Shown here: piece by piece, positions 46,060-57,805 of the stretch | How the letters are laid out: each line of letters starts with the position of its first letter | How positions within the stretch are numbered: the stretch's first letter is position 1 | NCBI GenBank assembly: GCA_963995505.1 | Contig: OZ023194.1 | Span: 10,288,428 to 10,352,427 of the forward strand | Source: Hypericum androsaemum | Lineage: Eukaryota; Streptophyta; Magnoliopsida; Malpighiales; Hypericaceae | Length of the DNA: 64,000 nucleotides | Reading direction: 5' to 3' | Notes under the pieces: model-generated | Database searches by the model: none | What the model was told of the DNA's origin: nothing | What the model saw: the letters and a program-made list of their open reading frames with translations, nothing else | Made by a program: the position numbers and the translations under genes

Positions 46060-47622
46060 GAACCAATATTATTGTAGAATGCTACCAATTTCATAATAGA
46101 AAAAAAAATATTAGAGTAGAAGGAAACAAATTTCATAGAAAAAAAAAACCAATTTCATACAAGAAGAGAATAGATATCCTATAAGCGATAAACCAAATTC
46201 ATTGAAGAAGGAAATCAATATCATTGAATCAATAAACCAATTTCTTTGAACCGGGAAACCAATTTCTTTTAAGAGGAAAACCAATTTCATAAGAGGAGGA
46301 AATAAATATCAGAGTAGAAGATAACCAATTTCATAGAAGAAGAAAACCAATTTCATAGAAGAAGAAAATTGATATCTTAGAATTGATAAACCAATTTCTT
46401 TGAACCGGGAAACCAATTCCGTTGAAGAGAGAAACCAATTTCATAGAAGGAGGAAACAAATATCAGAGTAGAAGGTAACCGATATCCTAGAAGTGATAAA
46501 CCAATTTCTTTGAACAGGGAAAAGAATTTCTTTGAAGAGAAAAACCAATTTCATAGTAAACAGAAACCAATATCAGTACAGACGAAAATCAAATTCATAG
46601 TAGGACGAAACAAATATCAGAGTATAAGGTAACCACTTCCATAGAAGAAGGAAACTGATATCCTAAAAGCGATAAACAAATTTCATTAAAGAATAAAATT
46701 GATATCCTAGAAGCGATAAACCAATTTTATTGAAGAGGGAAACCAATTTCATATTAAACGGAAACCAATATCGGTGGAGAAGGAAACCAATTTCATACAA
46801 GAAGGAACCAATATGCTATTAGCAATAAACCAATTTGAAGAAGGAAAACTATTTCATTGCTGAAGGCAACCAGATTCATAGAAACAAGGTCCCTTGGTTC
46901 AAGTCTATGTCCAAATAATTTTTTTCGTGTATTGTCTATGGGTTCGAGCCATTGGCTGCACTATCATAAGAGAGGTAGAAATTCAGCGTCTCGTCCACCG
47001 TAGGAAACTATAATTTTCCACCATTCTTTATTTTCTATTTTCTCAAATGTTTTCTCTGTAGAAGAATCATTACCTGTTACTTGAAATTAATTTCATAGAA
47101 GAAGAAAATCAGTTTCATAAATTTACACCAAAACCAATTTAATGAAAGTAGGAAACCAATTTCATCAAAGAAATAAACCAATTGTATAGAAGAAGGAAAC
47201 CAATATTCTCAAAGAGGGTAAACCAAATTCATTGAAGAAGAAAACCAATTTCATAGTAAACATAAACCAATATCAGTGGAGGAGGAAACCATTTTCGTAG
47301 AAGGAGGAAACTAATTTTATAGTAAATGGTAACCAATTTCACAAAAGGATGAATCCAATTTTATATTAAACGGAAACCAATTTCATAGTAAACGGAAATC
47401 AATTTTATAATACAAGGAAACTAATTTAATAGAAGAAAAAAACCAATATCATAATACAAGGAAACCAATTTTAAAGAAGAATGAAACCAATTTCATTATA
47501 CAAGGAAACTAATTTCATAGAAAAAAGAAACCAATATCAGTGTTAATGGAAACCAATATCATAATACTAGGAAACCAATTTCATAGAGAAAAGAAACCAA
47601 TATCGGAAACCAATATCAGAAG
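46060..47622. repeat. Minisatellite, about 22-bp unit (GGAAACCAATTTCATAGAAGAA)
   Basis: Roughly sixty degenerate units share AAACCAATTTCATAGAAG or AAACCAATATCAGTG. Units vary between the TTTCATAG, ATATCAG and GATATCCTAGAAGCGAT types in runs, suggesting local block amplification. A non-repeat insert at about 46875-47080 (with GGGTTCGAGCC, a B-box-like word) interrupts it. The core word is the reverse complement of the array at 20858-21142. Confidence 0.9.
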
Positions 47623-47929
47623 GCACCCAATAAAGAGAATGTATAATCCGAAGAATATAATTTACCTCCAAGTTGTTGATTACTATCAGAAATCACATAT
47701 TCTTGGATAATTATCCCATCAACGTTAATATTTAAAGTTATAAGTTCAGCCACTTTTATCAAAATCGTTATATAAGGATAAAATAAAAAATAGATACACT
47801 AACCTACTATTCCAATTGTATTGTTCCGATCGTCAGTTAAACAAGCTCCTATGATGTCTGTAATTACAGGAAAAAGCTGGTATGACCATGTTGCGATATT
47901 GGACGATAAAAACTCAATAATTCAAATGT

Positions 47930-48225
47930 TTAAATTCGAGTATTATCATCATCCATGAATCCACTATATTGCCCATCGTAATACTGAGTATCTTTGGATG
48001 TGTTCATTGTTGGTGTTACTGCAAAATCGATACCGATGAAAACTATAATCATTGGTGTCTTTCAAAATCTGTAACTTGGATTCTAGCAAGAAAATAAATT
48101 AAAACTGAAACTTTTATATGAGAAAATTGAAACAATAAATATTTACCTTCAATTAATCGGCTGGTATTTGATTCGTCATCCAAAAATTTGTCTCCGTTTT
48201 GTTGATTTACGTTCACTTTAGCCAT
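47930..48225 (-). other. Putative two-exon short reading frame inside the large TIR element
   Basis: Exon A, 48225-48147, reads MAKVNVNQQNGDKFLDDESN.. and ends in a donor GAAG/GTAAAT. Exon B, 48018-47930, starts after TTTTGCAG, keeps phase and reads ..TPTMNTSKDTQYYDGQYSGF.. to a TAA, giving 55 aa in total. A further open stretch with splice-like borders occurs at about 47640-47720 (VDGIIIQEYVISDSNQQLGG). I recognise no family. It could be the 5' exons of a longer dead gene captured or encoded by the element. Confidence 0.35.
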
Positions 48226-48540
48226 AAGAATGGTTGGAACGAAGGCTGAAAAATTTTGGATTAGGATTCCAATGTGATTGATTTTTTTTTGTTAGTAGGG
48301 TTCGACAGAATGCTGCTGTATGCATTTTTTGGGTTCTCACGTCACTAATTGAGGCCCAACGTGATTTTAGGACAATTAGTTGGAAATATTTTTCTATTTA
48401 ATTATTTCCTGAATTGTATTATACTTTCATTGTATTTGTCCGATATTGTCCCTGATTATTTTCTTAATACCTAGATTATCTATTTATCCCCTTTGATCCC
48501 TTTCAGTGGGGATTACTTACGTCCCCACTAAATTTGAACC

Positions 48541-49686
48541 CAATGTATATAGGTGACATGCGTTCATGTTTCAATTGAGCTTTCATTCCAAATTGACAGT
48601 TCAATTTTGTTGGGGGAGAAGCCACGAGAGGCGGCAACTGGAGAAGGTTATTTTACCACCCTTATTAATTAGGTGGCCCATGATAGGCCCTAGATTAGGA
48701 TCATATTTTTGTTATTGTTTCCATATTCTGCTACTGATTATGCCCTAAAGCACTATTAATTGCAACCATGTAAATAAGAAACCTTATATAACTAAGGAAG
48801 TCGTACATTTGACTTCATAAGAAGGTTAGATTCGGTATTGATGGGCATCCAACAGCACCAATCAGAAAATATGAAGAATGGCGGCACATTACCGGTACAT
48901 TACGACGGTGGCACATAACACCGAAATATCAAAAAATTTCAACGGCACATAATAATGGCGGCGCATCACAACAGTACATTGATTTTCAAAGAAAAAAATA
49001 CAAATGTACATCGATTTTCGAAGGCTAAAATACAATAACACATCAATTAAAAAATAAATATACAAGCACACGTCGATTTTAATGACAAAAATACACATAA
49101 GGGCTCCCCTTGGCCACTTCACCTCGATCAACATCCTTTCAAACAAATCGAGGCCAAGTTGCAGAAGCACAAACCCACCAGATCCTTCAAACGGAAGGAC
49201 GCTTTTACTTTTTTTTTAGCTGAAACCAGAAATGCCTATCTAGTGTTCGTTAATTTGCCTCCGAGAGAGAAAAAAAATGGTGTTCGTTAATTGTGTCTCA
49301 AGTCGCAACAGTGGCTCCCTTTCCACGCCAACCACCACCACCATGACCATATCGACAGCTAAAAGGTAGCACGGTGGGCTTGGAAGCTTCCACGTCGGCG
49401 TTGTTGGGGGCCAATGACGGTGGTAAGTCGATGACGATGGTGGCCTGGACGAGGTCGGTCGTTGGAGGTCGATCAAGCTCATTATCTTGGTGGAATTAGG
49501 ACAGTGCTGGCAACTTACTGAATCTGGCTGCCTTAATGACATAAGCAGTAGAGTAATCAATGGAAGTGCACAATTCAATCTGAAAATTTACCTAAAAAAC
49601 GGAACGACAATGGACAAAATATATTTAACCTACATCCTTGCACCCATTTTTTTAGTATACCAACTGCAAACATACATGTACAAAAT
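48541..49686. other. Intergenic DNA, no supported gene
   Basis: Positions 48880-49090 repeat phrases such as GGCACATAA and ATTGATTTTC/ATCGATTTTCGAA. A minus-strand frame at 49240-49578 (112 residues, Pro/Ser/Thr-rich) sits in a GC-rich patch but has no domain. Nothing further is supported. Confidence 0.35.
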
Positions 49687-50690
49687 GTCACACCCCAAAA
49701 ACCGGGCATATCAACTACCACAAGGTAAATTGCCTCAAAAGGCTGCTTATTAATAAAAACAAATCTTTAGTGAAACAATTTTGCTCTTATTCTGTAATCA
49801 ATAAAAGAAAATATGATATTGAACACTATTCATATATCTGAAATAAGCAGTGCATTTGGTTAGTTACGTAGCTCAGTAAGTCGTATCTTTTTCTTTATTT
49901 TTGCTCACTCACATTGTAAACATTAATAATTCAAACGGAGACTCAAGAGTTCAACCTAATTATGGCGGGATCCCGTGGTACACAATGGGTACCCTTTCGC
50001 TCTCATAAAATGTATAATCTTAATCTATACGCTCTATATGATACATTAGTGCAAATGATACTCACATAACTGGGCACAAATCATTCGTATGCTTCTGCAA
50101 AATAAGCGCGTGCTCTACGGGATACAAAAGCAAAGGAAGAATCTTACACACATATTAGGCCATACAGATTCAGAACAGAGAGGTTAGAACATATAGATCG
50201 TATCCGAAATATTAATACAAAATCAAACAAAATAGAACATATGAAAGCGAAGAGAACCATAAGAACATAACGTATAAAAATCCTACAGAAACAAACGAAA
50301 ACACACACAGATAAACAGGAACAAACGGAAAGGCTTGAGACCATAACTAATCATACAGAACCCGCAAAAAGCAACAAACTTTCATAAACTTGACAATAAA
50401 TCATGGCAGAACTAATAGCATGAAAATAAGTCAATTACAACACATAGCACACAAAGCCCAAAAATAAAAATCAACTTACTTTTTTATTTTATTCAGATTT
50501 AAAATTCTCAAAGTTGTCTTGTATAAATAGTCTTAGACACCTACAAATAACATCTCCACCGTCCGCAGCCTTTAGAAATCAGTGCTCAAAATTTGTGGCA
50601 ATCACACGAGATCTCATCGTCGGATTTTACCAACAACACAAACTGCTCCTTGGAACTCAAATTTGTCCCTTCTCCTCCGAACTTAGGTAG
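49687..50690 (+). repeat. Possible solo LTR or LTR fragment
   Basis: It starts TGTCACACCCC at about 49687, a recurrent start of plant LTRs (recalled). A good TATA box, TGTATAAATAG, lies at about 50520. The right end is not defined and no flanking target duplication was found, so this remains a weak call. Confidence 0.3.
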
Positions 50691-53600
50691 GATACAGGGC
50701 AATGATATTGTTAATATCCCAGAAATTAGTTATAATACCTGACAGAGCAATAATAGTGTTAATATCCCAGAAATTACCTGTAACATGCAGACTAATCTAC
50801 ATGTAAGCTGGTATAGAGAAATCTCTTCCGAGATGCACAGGATTAGTTCATGGTGATTTGCTGGAAAATTATTGGTTTGATTTGCTTGGTGCCTTTGGAA
50901 TCATAAGAATCGGGTTATTTTTTAGGAGAAACGAGAGTTACTACTCAACTTGATTCTGTTTAATTTTCAGGAGTAGCTACATAGCTTCATTGGTCATATA
51001 TTACTGAGAAGTTGCGTAATTAGAATATTTTGTTGCATCTAGAATCACTTAGATAAAATTAGACCAAATTTTGGTTACATAATCATGTAACTATGTGGAC
51101 TAATTTTATTTGAATACCTCTACCCTGGTGTAAGATTTTCACATGGAGGAATAAAATTTTTCACATGGAGTAATAAAAACTATATACCCATCAAAAAATC
51201 ATGTAGCTTCAAAAAATCTAAAACTTAAAACTCCCTATTTAGGTTAGGCAACAAAAATCATTGCAAGTTGCTCCTGTCAACGTATCAAAAAATTCTTCCG
51301 TTGCAAAAGCATATGCATGCAAGCTATATATCTCAGGTAAAACGTATCTAAACTTGGAAATATTCCGATACTTACAATGAAACATAGCTAATCATGAATC
51401 TCGTTAAGAGCATCAAACTAAATTAAGAAAAGTGAGAAAAAGGTTGCCCCAATTTTTGTGGCTTCGGCTATCAAGGAATTATTCTTGACTTGAGAATATG
51501 ACTCATGGGCTACCCTTTGAGTTAAGATTCTAACATCATATTCCCATAGAATCTCAATTTTAATAACTTTTTCCCACCTTTTTTCGGTGCTCAGAATACA
51601 TTCCGTGGTCATTTCTCACTTCCTGTTCCTTCCAGAACCAAGGTACCCTTTTATAGTTAACAAAATACACAATTTGATCGCATTTGTACTAATAATACAA
51701 AAATAGCAAGGATTGACTGACATAGAGTTTAATCCCTAACCGGTATAATTATAGTATAAAAATTTATCTTAAAAAATATAATACTCAACCAATGAAATTC
51801 GCCCTATATTCTATAAACTGTCGTGGATCAAACGTCACAATTATGGGTTAAAAAACTGGCGAAAACGATATCAAGATTAAAATAAAAGTTAACATTTGGA
51901 TTAATTATCAGTAGTTAGATCAATGCAGGATTCACCGTTGTTATCTAATGCAGGATTTTTTGAAGACTTTATTATTACGATTTAATCGTGGGATATTGCC
52001 TTGGTACTTCGACTATGGGTAGTAAACGTCTTCCATGTTCAAGGATCTTGCTTCTCAATCCCTCCACTTTGCTTTTCCTTTTCTCTTTTTTTTGGTAGAT
52101 AAATTTTTTTAATTAATAACTAGTAATATTTACAATAGTATTTTTTCTTCCTCCGAATCAAAACACAAAGCGAACAAATTCGCTTTTTACATTAAAATCA
52201 ATTCCAAGAATTGGCCCAAGTAGAACTTTCTCAGCAATTAAACCAAAAGGGATAATTGCAACACAAAGCACCAGACAACACCACATCTCAGTGCCCTTGT
52301 CACCTAGTATCAAAGTGCAGAAGAAAATCTCGCTGTGTTACCCCGAAATTGCTATCCCACCACAACCATTCTTATGCTCTTCGGATAACATTATTTATAA
52401 GTAGCTTCCTATCACAGTTGATACCCTAAAAGATATAGTGATTCTTCTGATTCCAAATCCCCCTCAGCTTTTCCTTTTCTCTAAATGATGATAAAGCTGC
52501 GTGTATTAATTTGGTGTCTATTTAATGAGTGTGCTAATGTCTTTCCTAATGTCGTGTACATGATATACTAATGTTGTATACATGATGTGTTATTGTCGAT
52601 CACTTTCAAGGGTGTGTCAGTGTTGTACATGATGTACCAGCGTCTATAAGATGTGTGCTAACATTTTTTAAAATTTCAAATTTACCTTAATATATTCTCT
52701 GAGATTATAAGTTTCAATTTAATATCACCCAATTGAGCCCCTTTAGTAGAATATAAGTCAGCATTTACGATAGTCAAAGAAAAAGAAACTTGGCACTAGG
52801 CCGGCCATCTCTTGACATGTGACAACATTCCCTTTGTAACGAAAGTATTCAAATTTTAACGGTGTGACCACATTCTTGCAATGTTTGTACCACATACTAT
52901 CTAATACTATAAACGATGCTTCGTCGTCGTGGGAATAATCCAATATATATAGAAAAATCATAAATCCTTACATAAAAATTACAAGAAAAATTAGCTTATA
53001 ACTAAACCCCAGAAAAGTATAACGTTAGAAATGTACAAGTATGATTGGATACATTTTGTCGTCAAACAACTTTTTCATATGTCGTCCAAAACAACAACTA
53101 TTTTCAACTTCTAGCCTTTGAAACTATATAAAAAGCACGGCGCTTCTAAAATTATCATTTTTATTTAAAAATTTTAAAATAAATACGTTATTTAAAAAAA
53201 AAAGGGTTTTACAACCTACTTCAAACCATTTGGTTACGATCTACGTACTTTACTTTCTTTCTATTACTTTGGAGGTACCACGCAATAGCACTCTTTCTGA
53301 TATATATTCCTATCCATATGCCAACGAGCTATTAAGGAATACTACTTTTAGAACTGTACGTGCAGACTTTTTAATCCAGATTCTTCCCAACTGCGTACAT
53401 ATCAAGACTGTCTTATGTGTTGTAGACTCAGTTGTCATTCTTCGAAACTCTAATTTTTGGTGTATTTCTGTATTTAAGATGTCGAGACTTCATTCAAGAA
53501 AACAGTATTGTTTTTGCACTATTGTCAAATCAATGAGCTTATTTATCCCTTATTGTCCTCTCTTGATTTTCTTTCTTTTTGGTTTTAATTTAACAGTTGA

Positions 53601-54311
53601 ATAATACACACACACACACGAGAGATATTGTCTTGACTTGTAATAGTACATCTCTCATATTCGTTTTTGTTTCTTTCAAATTTTCTTTCTATGTATGTAC
53701 CATTTCGATCTACTCAGATCAAAATTAATATGTTTAGTTCAGTTGGTTCTCGCATCTAAGCCATGGAAAAACATATTTTAGATTAATTTTCCGCATAATA
53801 AAAATTAGTCATATTGAAAAGATGAAGAAGTATTTGTGGAGCTTTAGTTACTTTCTATTCAATATTTTTTCCGTAGTTGCTTACTCAAATGTTATAAGAC
53901 TATTATTGCAGGAAATGTTATTATTATTCTAAGAGAACGAGCACCTAAAACAATTGTCTTATTCTATTAGAAAATTTAGTTTTTTGGATAATCTCGAGCA
54001 CTAGCTAATTAAATGGGCATCTAAATATCTGATAATGTCCTCATTAGCTTACGAATTTATTCTGCATTACCCTGCAGTAGCATGTGCAGCGCAGATCATA
54101 CTTGATCTTTTTAATATTTTAATTGGTATAGCATAATATTCCAGATCAAACTTAAGAATTGATCCTTTATTGCATTCCGCAGAACATAATAAGCATAAAA
54201 CATCGGTTGACACTTGCATTAGCTTTCACGTATCGTTAATCTTGGGAAAGACACATGTATAGAGTCAGCATGGAATTATTTGACTGTGTTATGAAGGTAT
54301 ATAATGTAGTA
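50691..54311. other. AT-rich intergenic DNA, about 3.6 kb
   Basis: No gene is supported. Short repeats: GTTAATATCCCAGAAATTA at about 50720 and 50760, and imperfect units of TACATGATGTACTAATGTTG around 52510-52640. A (CA)n run lies at 53606-53620. Open frames of 60-124 residues (for example 53230-53604) lack domain or codon signals. Confidence 0.4.
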
Positions 54312-54320
54312 TTATTTTTT

Positions 54321-55343
54321 GGAAAAATTACTCTCAAATCCCGCATGTTTGACTACATTCTTGAAAAAGTCTCCTCTATTTGAAAAATGATTCTCTTGTC
54401 TCCCGTGTTTGATTTTATCATACTTTCCGGTCCCTTGCTGACATCAGCAAGCAATTTATACCTTTTTATTCCTAAAAAGACTATTATACCCCTGAAATAA
54501 AAAAATGAAGTCATTGGTCATCTCCTACCTCCTCTCCGGTGTCATCTCCAGCGACCTCGAGGCCCAGCCGCTCAAACCCGCAACTTCAACTTCTCCCAAC
54601 ATCGAACTGATCCATGCTCCTTGTTTGAAATTTCTTGGTTTTAGAATTCCTCGTGAAAAACTCAGGAAACCTGCCGATGGTGATGACTCCTCCAGCGAGG
54701 ACGAGGACGGGGAACTCCCTCGACAGAACCTCACTCCTCTCCACGCTTAGAGCCTCCTCCCGCTGCTAGGCTTCCTCTCCAGCATCGGGTGCTGATGGCG
54801 TTGAAGACGGGATCTGACGGTTCCTGGCCGTCATTCTATTGCAGGTTCAAAGATCTGGGGTTAAAGGGTTTTCAAGAATCTGGGGTTCAAGGTTATGGAT
54901 AATTCACGGAGGGATCACCTGCGAGGGTAAGCAGTCGACGTCGAGGGCCAGCGATCAAGGATGTAGCAGTAGATGGGTGAGAGGGATGGAGGGCGGCGTG
55001 GTTGAGAAAAACTGAGGGCAGTACGGAGGGAGCCACAGCTGGGAAATGTCCAGGGATGGAGGTCGATTGGTTGTTAATGGCAGCTCCGGCGCCGATTGTC
55101 TGGCGTTAATGGTAGTCCAGCGTCGATTGTCACCGGGGAAGGAGGGATGTAATTTTTTTTTTATTATTGAGTTTTTATAAGGGTATATAAGTCATTTACA
55201 TGAAAAAAAGAGTTGATGACATCAGCGAGGGACCCGAGAGTATAATAAAATCAAACATGGGGAACTTTGGAGTATGTTTTCCAAACATGAGGGACTTTAT
55301 CATATATTTAAGCAAACACGAAAGACTTGAGAGTAATTTTTCC
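54321..55343. mobile_element. Mutator-like element carrying GC-rich captured DNA (Pack-MULE-like, 1023 bp)
   Basis: Inverted ends: GGAAAAATTACTCTCAA at 54321 and TTGAGAGTAATTTTTCC ending 55343, with long imperfect arms (to about 54480 and from about 55180) sharing CCCATGTTTGATTTTAT and GGTCCCTCGCTGA-type words. The flanks TTATTTTTT (54312-54320 and 55344-55352) give a 9-bp duplication, though low in complexity. The interior (about 54505-55140) is much more GC-rich than the ends and the surroundings. It includes a frame of 81 residues (54505-54750: acidic Ser/Asp/Glu stretch, RIPREKLRKP) of unknown origin, consistent with captured host sequence. Confidence 0.75.
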
Positions 55344-55352
55344 TTATTTTTT

Positions 55353-56739
55353 GGTTTACACCAAACCATATATTTTTTAAAGATGGCAAAACTCTCAATA
55401 AGTTTTTTTTGAAAGGTAAAAAAAAATTTTGAGCCTTCGTCAAATCATATTATATTAGTATTACTAGGCTAAATAGTATTTGGTAAGTATTTAATAATGA
55501 TGTGTTCACAAATAATCAAATTCGAGAACTGATTAAACTAAAATAATTCTCTCAAAAATTATTTGAGTATTTGTCGTTTATTATTTAAAAGTACTTGCTT
55601 CACAGCTTATCGATTTTTTTTTGGCTTTGCCCCTCTTAACCTACAAAAAAAAACCTATCGATTTTTTTTGTATGGAAACAACCTATCGATTCCCAAGCAC
55701 TCAAATACAACCCTACGCACAAGTAGACAAACAAAAATGTCGCCTCAGCTTCACAAATGGTCGCAATAGACTAGTATCGACTAACACTTCTTCTCATTAA
55801 TTAGTCAAGACTACGATAAATTATAGTAACGACATCTAATTGAGGCTTCCGCTCATCAACTACGCCACAAATTTTTTTTTATTATTTTTACTAGTCCAAC
55901 TAATTCATGTTAGATCAGAATAGTACTTTTAAAATGTGATAAAAATTTACCAACAAAATTTTAACACTAATTTATTCCCAACTAGAATAACTCCCTCGCC
56001 AGTTGATCTAACTACGCCACAAATTAACCCACGCGCCATTGTCATCCTTAACTAGGTCGCTCATTGAACCCCAGCAGTTGCACCGCCACATCCGTCGCTA
56101 CCTGGATCTCCGTGTCATAGTTGTTGCCACCGAAGCCACCTCGTCGTGACCTTCAATGCACAACAGAGAGCCCAAAAGCAACACCCAAGGACCAGTAGTC
56201 CCCAGCTCCATCCTGCGTCTTGGAGACAGGAGATGATGCAACCCAATGCCTATCCTTTGCCCAGCTGGCTCAGCCCGATGCCAGCATGCGCCTGAGTTCT
56301 CCCAGAAGCCATCGACCAACGAAGCGAAGTCCTTGCCTAGCACCTCACGTTGCGACTCCCAGTCTCGTTGGTTTCAAAAGAGGATAACAATCATGCACGC
56401 CTGAATATCGTTCTCTGACCGTCTGGCGCCCCGGCTCTAGATGCTGTCGCTAGAGCCGCCCTCTACTACCCTTGGTGGTTGTCCGGTTTAGTTAGCTCCC
56501 TTTTCTCTGATTAGGGTTTGGTGAATCAGGAAATGTTATGGATTAATTCAAATATTTGGCAGAAACATCAGGACCAATTTGTTAATTTGGTAACTCTGTG
56601 AGGACTATTTGATTATTTGATAGAACTTTTAAGGTATTTCTTATGAACTTTGGAAAAGATTAATGACAATTTTTGAATTTGCCGGTGGGTAAAGTTATTG
56701 TTTGGTTCAGACAGATTTTTGAAAATCACATATTAGTCA
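55353..56739. other. Intergenic DNA with a GC-rich patch
   Basis: Positions 56040-56480 are GC-rich (for example a minus-strand frame at 56098-56343), suggesting a decayed gene piece, but no family could be assigned. The rest is AT-rich. AACTACGCCACAAATT occurs twice (about 55858 and 56008). Confidence 0.35.
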
Positions 56740-57470
56740 CTTTTGTGTGATGCTTGATTCTAAGGTATCCAAGATGCATATTCTTACTTTGAGAGATATT
56801 TCTGATTTTGATTCGGTAATTTTGAAAAGAGATTTTATTAAGTGACTTGTGAATGCTCAAGTATATTTTGATATTCACGGGTTTAATAAGTTTAAAAAAG
56901 TGGGATTTGCTATTCTTCGATTGTGAGGTGATCTTTTATTTTGGCTGTTTGAATTACAAACACGACAACTCGGTAAAAAAAGAATGTTTTGATGAATGAG
57001 CATGAGAGATATGATTATTTTTTAGCTTTTTCCTAACCATGTTGACAAGATTTTGGATCTTTCTCGTACAAAGTATGAACACTTTTGGGACTCTTATCAT
57101 GGTCGTATTGCTACACCTGAAGCTCCTCAAATGGTTGATGAGATTTTAATTTGGTAAGAGTTTGGTGAATTTGCTACTGATTTATTTGATGGAAGTTCTC
57201 TTTAAGAGTGATCTAGTTTTGCTTTTTTTTGAGGGAGTTATATGATGAATTATCAGTCTTGGCGAATTGTGCAATTTCTTGTTCTGCTGATATTATTGGT
57301 GATTCTATGCATGAAAAATATATTGAGATAGTGAATGTGCATATACTCCAGATATCCCGGGATTGTGTGGTTGCGTATGTTGAACATATTAAATTTCTCG
57401 GAGTTAACAAGTTTGCATATGGTGAAAGTTCTCCATTTCTGGATATGTGGAATGACCTAAGAATATAAGA
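56740..57470 (+). pseudogene. Unrecognised decayed coding region
   Basis: The translation looks protein-like over some 240 codons but needs several stops and frame changes to be read. Pieces include FNKFKKVGFAILRL, RTKYEHFWDSYHGRIATPEA and, from 57229, ELYDELSVLANCAISCSADI then RDCVVAYVEHIKFLG to a stop at 57468. I do not recognise the family. It lies just upstream of a gypsy-type tail and could be part of the same dead retroelement or a separate host pseudogene. Confidence 0.45.
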
Positions 57471-57589
57471 AATTTGCCTGCAAATTGAGCTCTTGGTTGA
57501 GCTCTTGGTTTTTCATCTCTAGAATGATGACAGCTCCGTGATTTCGAAGTATTTGATTGTTGCCATGGACGATACAAGGTGTCGCAACT

Positions 57590-57805
57590 ACGTCCGAGGG
57601 GACAACGTCAAATTCGAGGGCGGTTGAGAAGATTCATCCTAATGTTTACTGTCTTCGACTCCCCAGCCATATATGCACTTCAGATGTTTGCAATGTTAAA
57701 CATTGGTTCCATTTGCTGGTGACGATTCTTCTGGAGATGAAGCAGGTTCTGATTCGAGGGTGAATCGTCCAGAGGCGGGTAAGAATGATGGAGATGAAGC
57801 ATGAC
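57590..57805 (+). pseudogene. Ty3/gypsy polyprotein C-terminal fragment (probable)
   Basis: KIHPNVYCLRLPSHICTSDV followed by NVKH, then after a frame change AGDDSSGDEAGSDSRVN and a TGA. This resembles the end of plant gypsy polyproteins (K..NAY.L.LP....IS..FNV..L.P). No LTR, integrase core or RT is nearby, so only this tail survives. The assignment rests on a recalled motif. Confidence 0.55.

Larger units (their letters stand above)
45426..48540 (-). mobile_element. Large relative of the 20395 TIR element, inverted, with expanded minisatellite
   Basis: The left edge (GATTTGGATTCAGTGGAGAC, then GGACTAAATATGAGCC) matches the reverse complement of about 21775-21840. The right edge (CAGTGGGGATTACTTACGTC, then CTAAATTTGAAC) matches the reverse complement of about 20760-20815. 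Between these homologous ends lie about 2 kb that the shorter copy lacks: a 1.5-kb 22-bp array, gene-like exons (47930-48225) and a hairpin. The outermost 21-bp inverted repeats seen at 20395 and 21873 are not recognised here, so true termini are uncertain. Confidence 0.6.

Noticed and set aside
46060..47622. Regularly spaced repeats suggesting a CRISPR-like array
   Set aside because: Units are contiguous and degenerate without unique spacers, and the window is plant nuclear DNA; it is a minisatellite inside a transposon.
49240..49578. 112-residue Pro/Ser/Thr-rich minus-strand frame
   Set aside because: No domain, no splice or promoter support, and biased composition; could be a gene scrap but not supportable.
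50144..50344. 66-residue hydrophobic Cys/Phe-rich minus-strand frame
   Set aside because: Composition artefact of an A/C-rich tract on the plus strand; no membrane-protein family or gene structure supports it.
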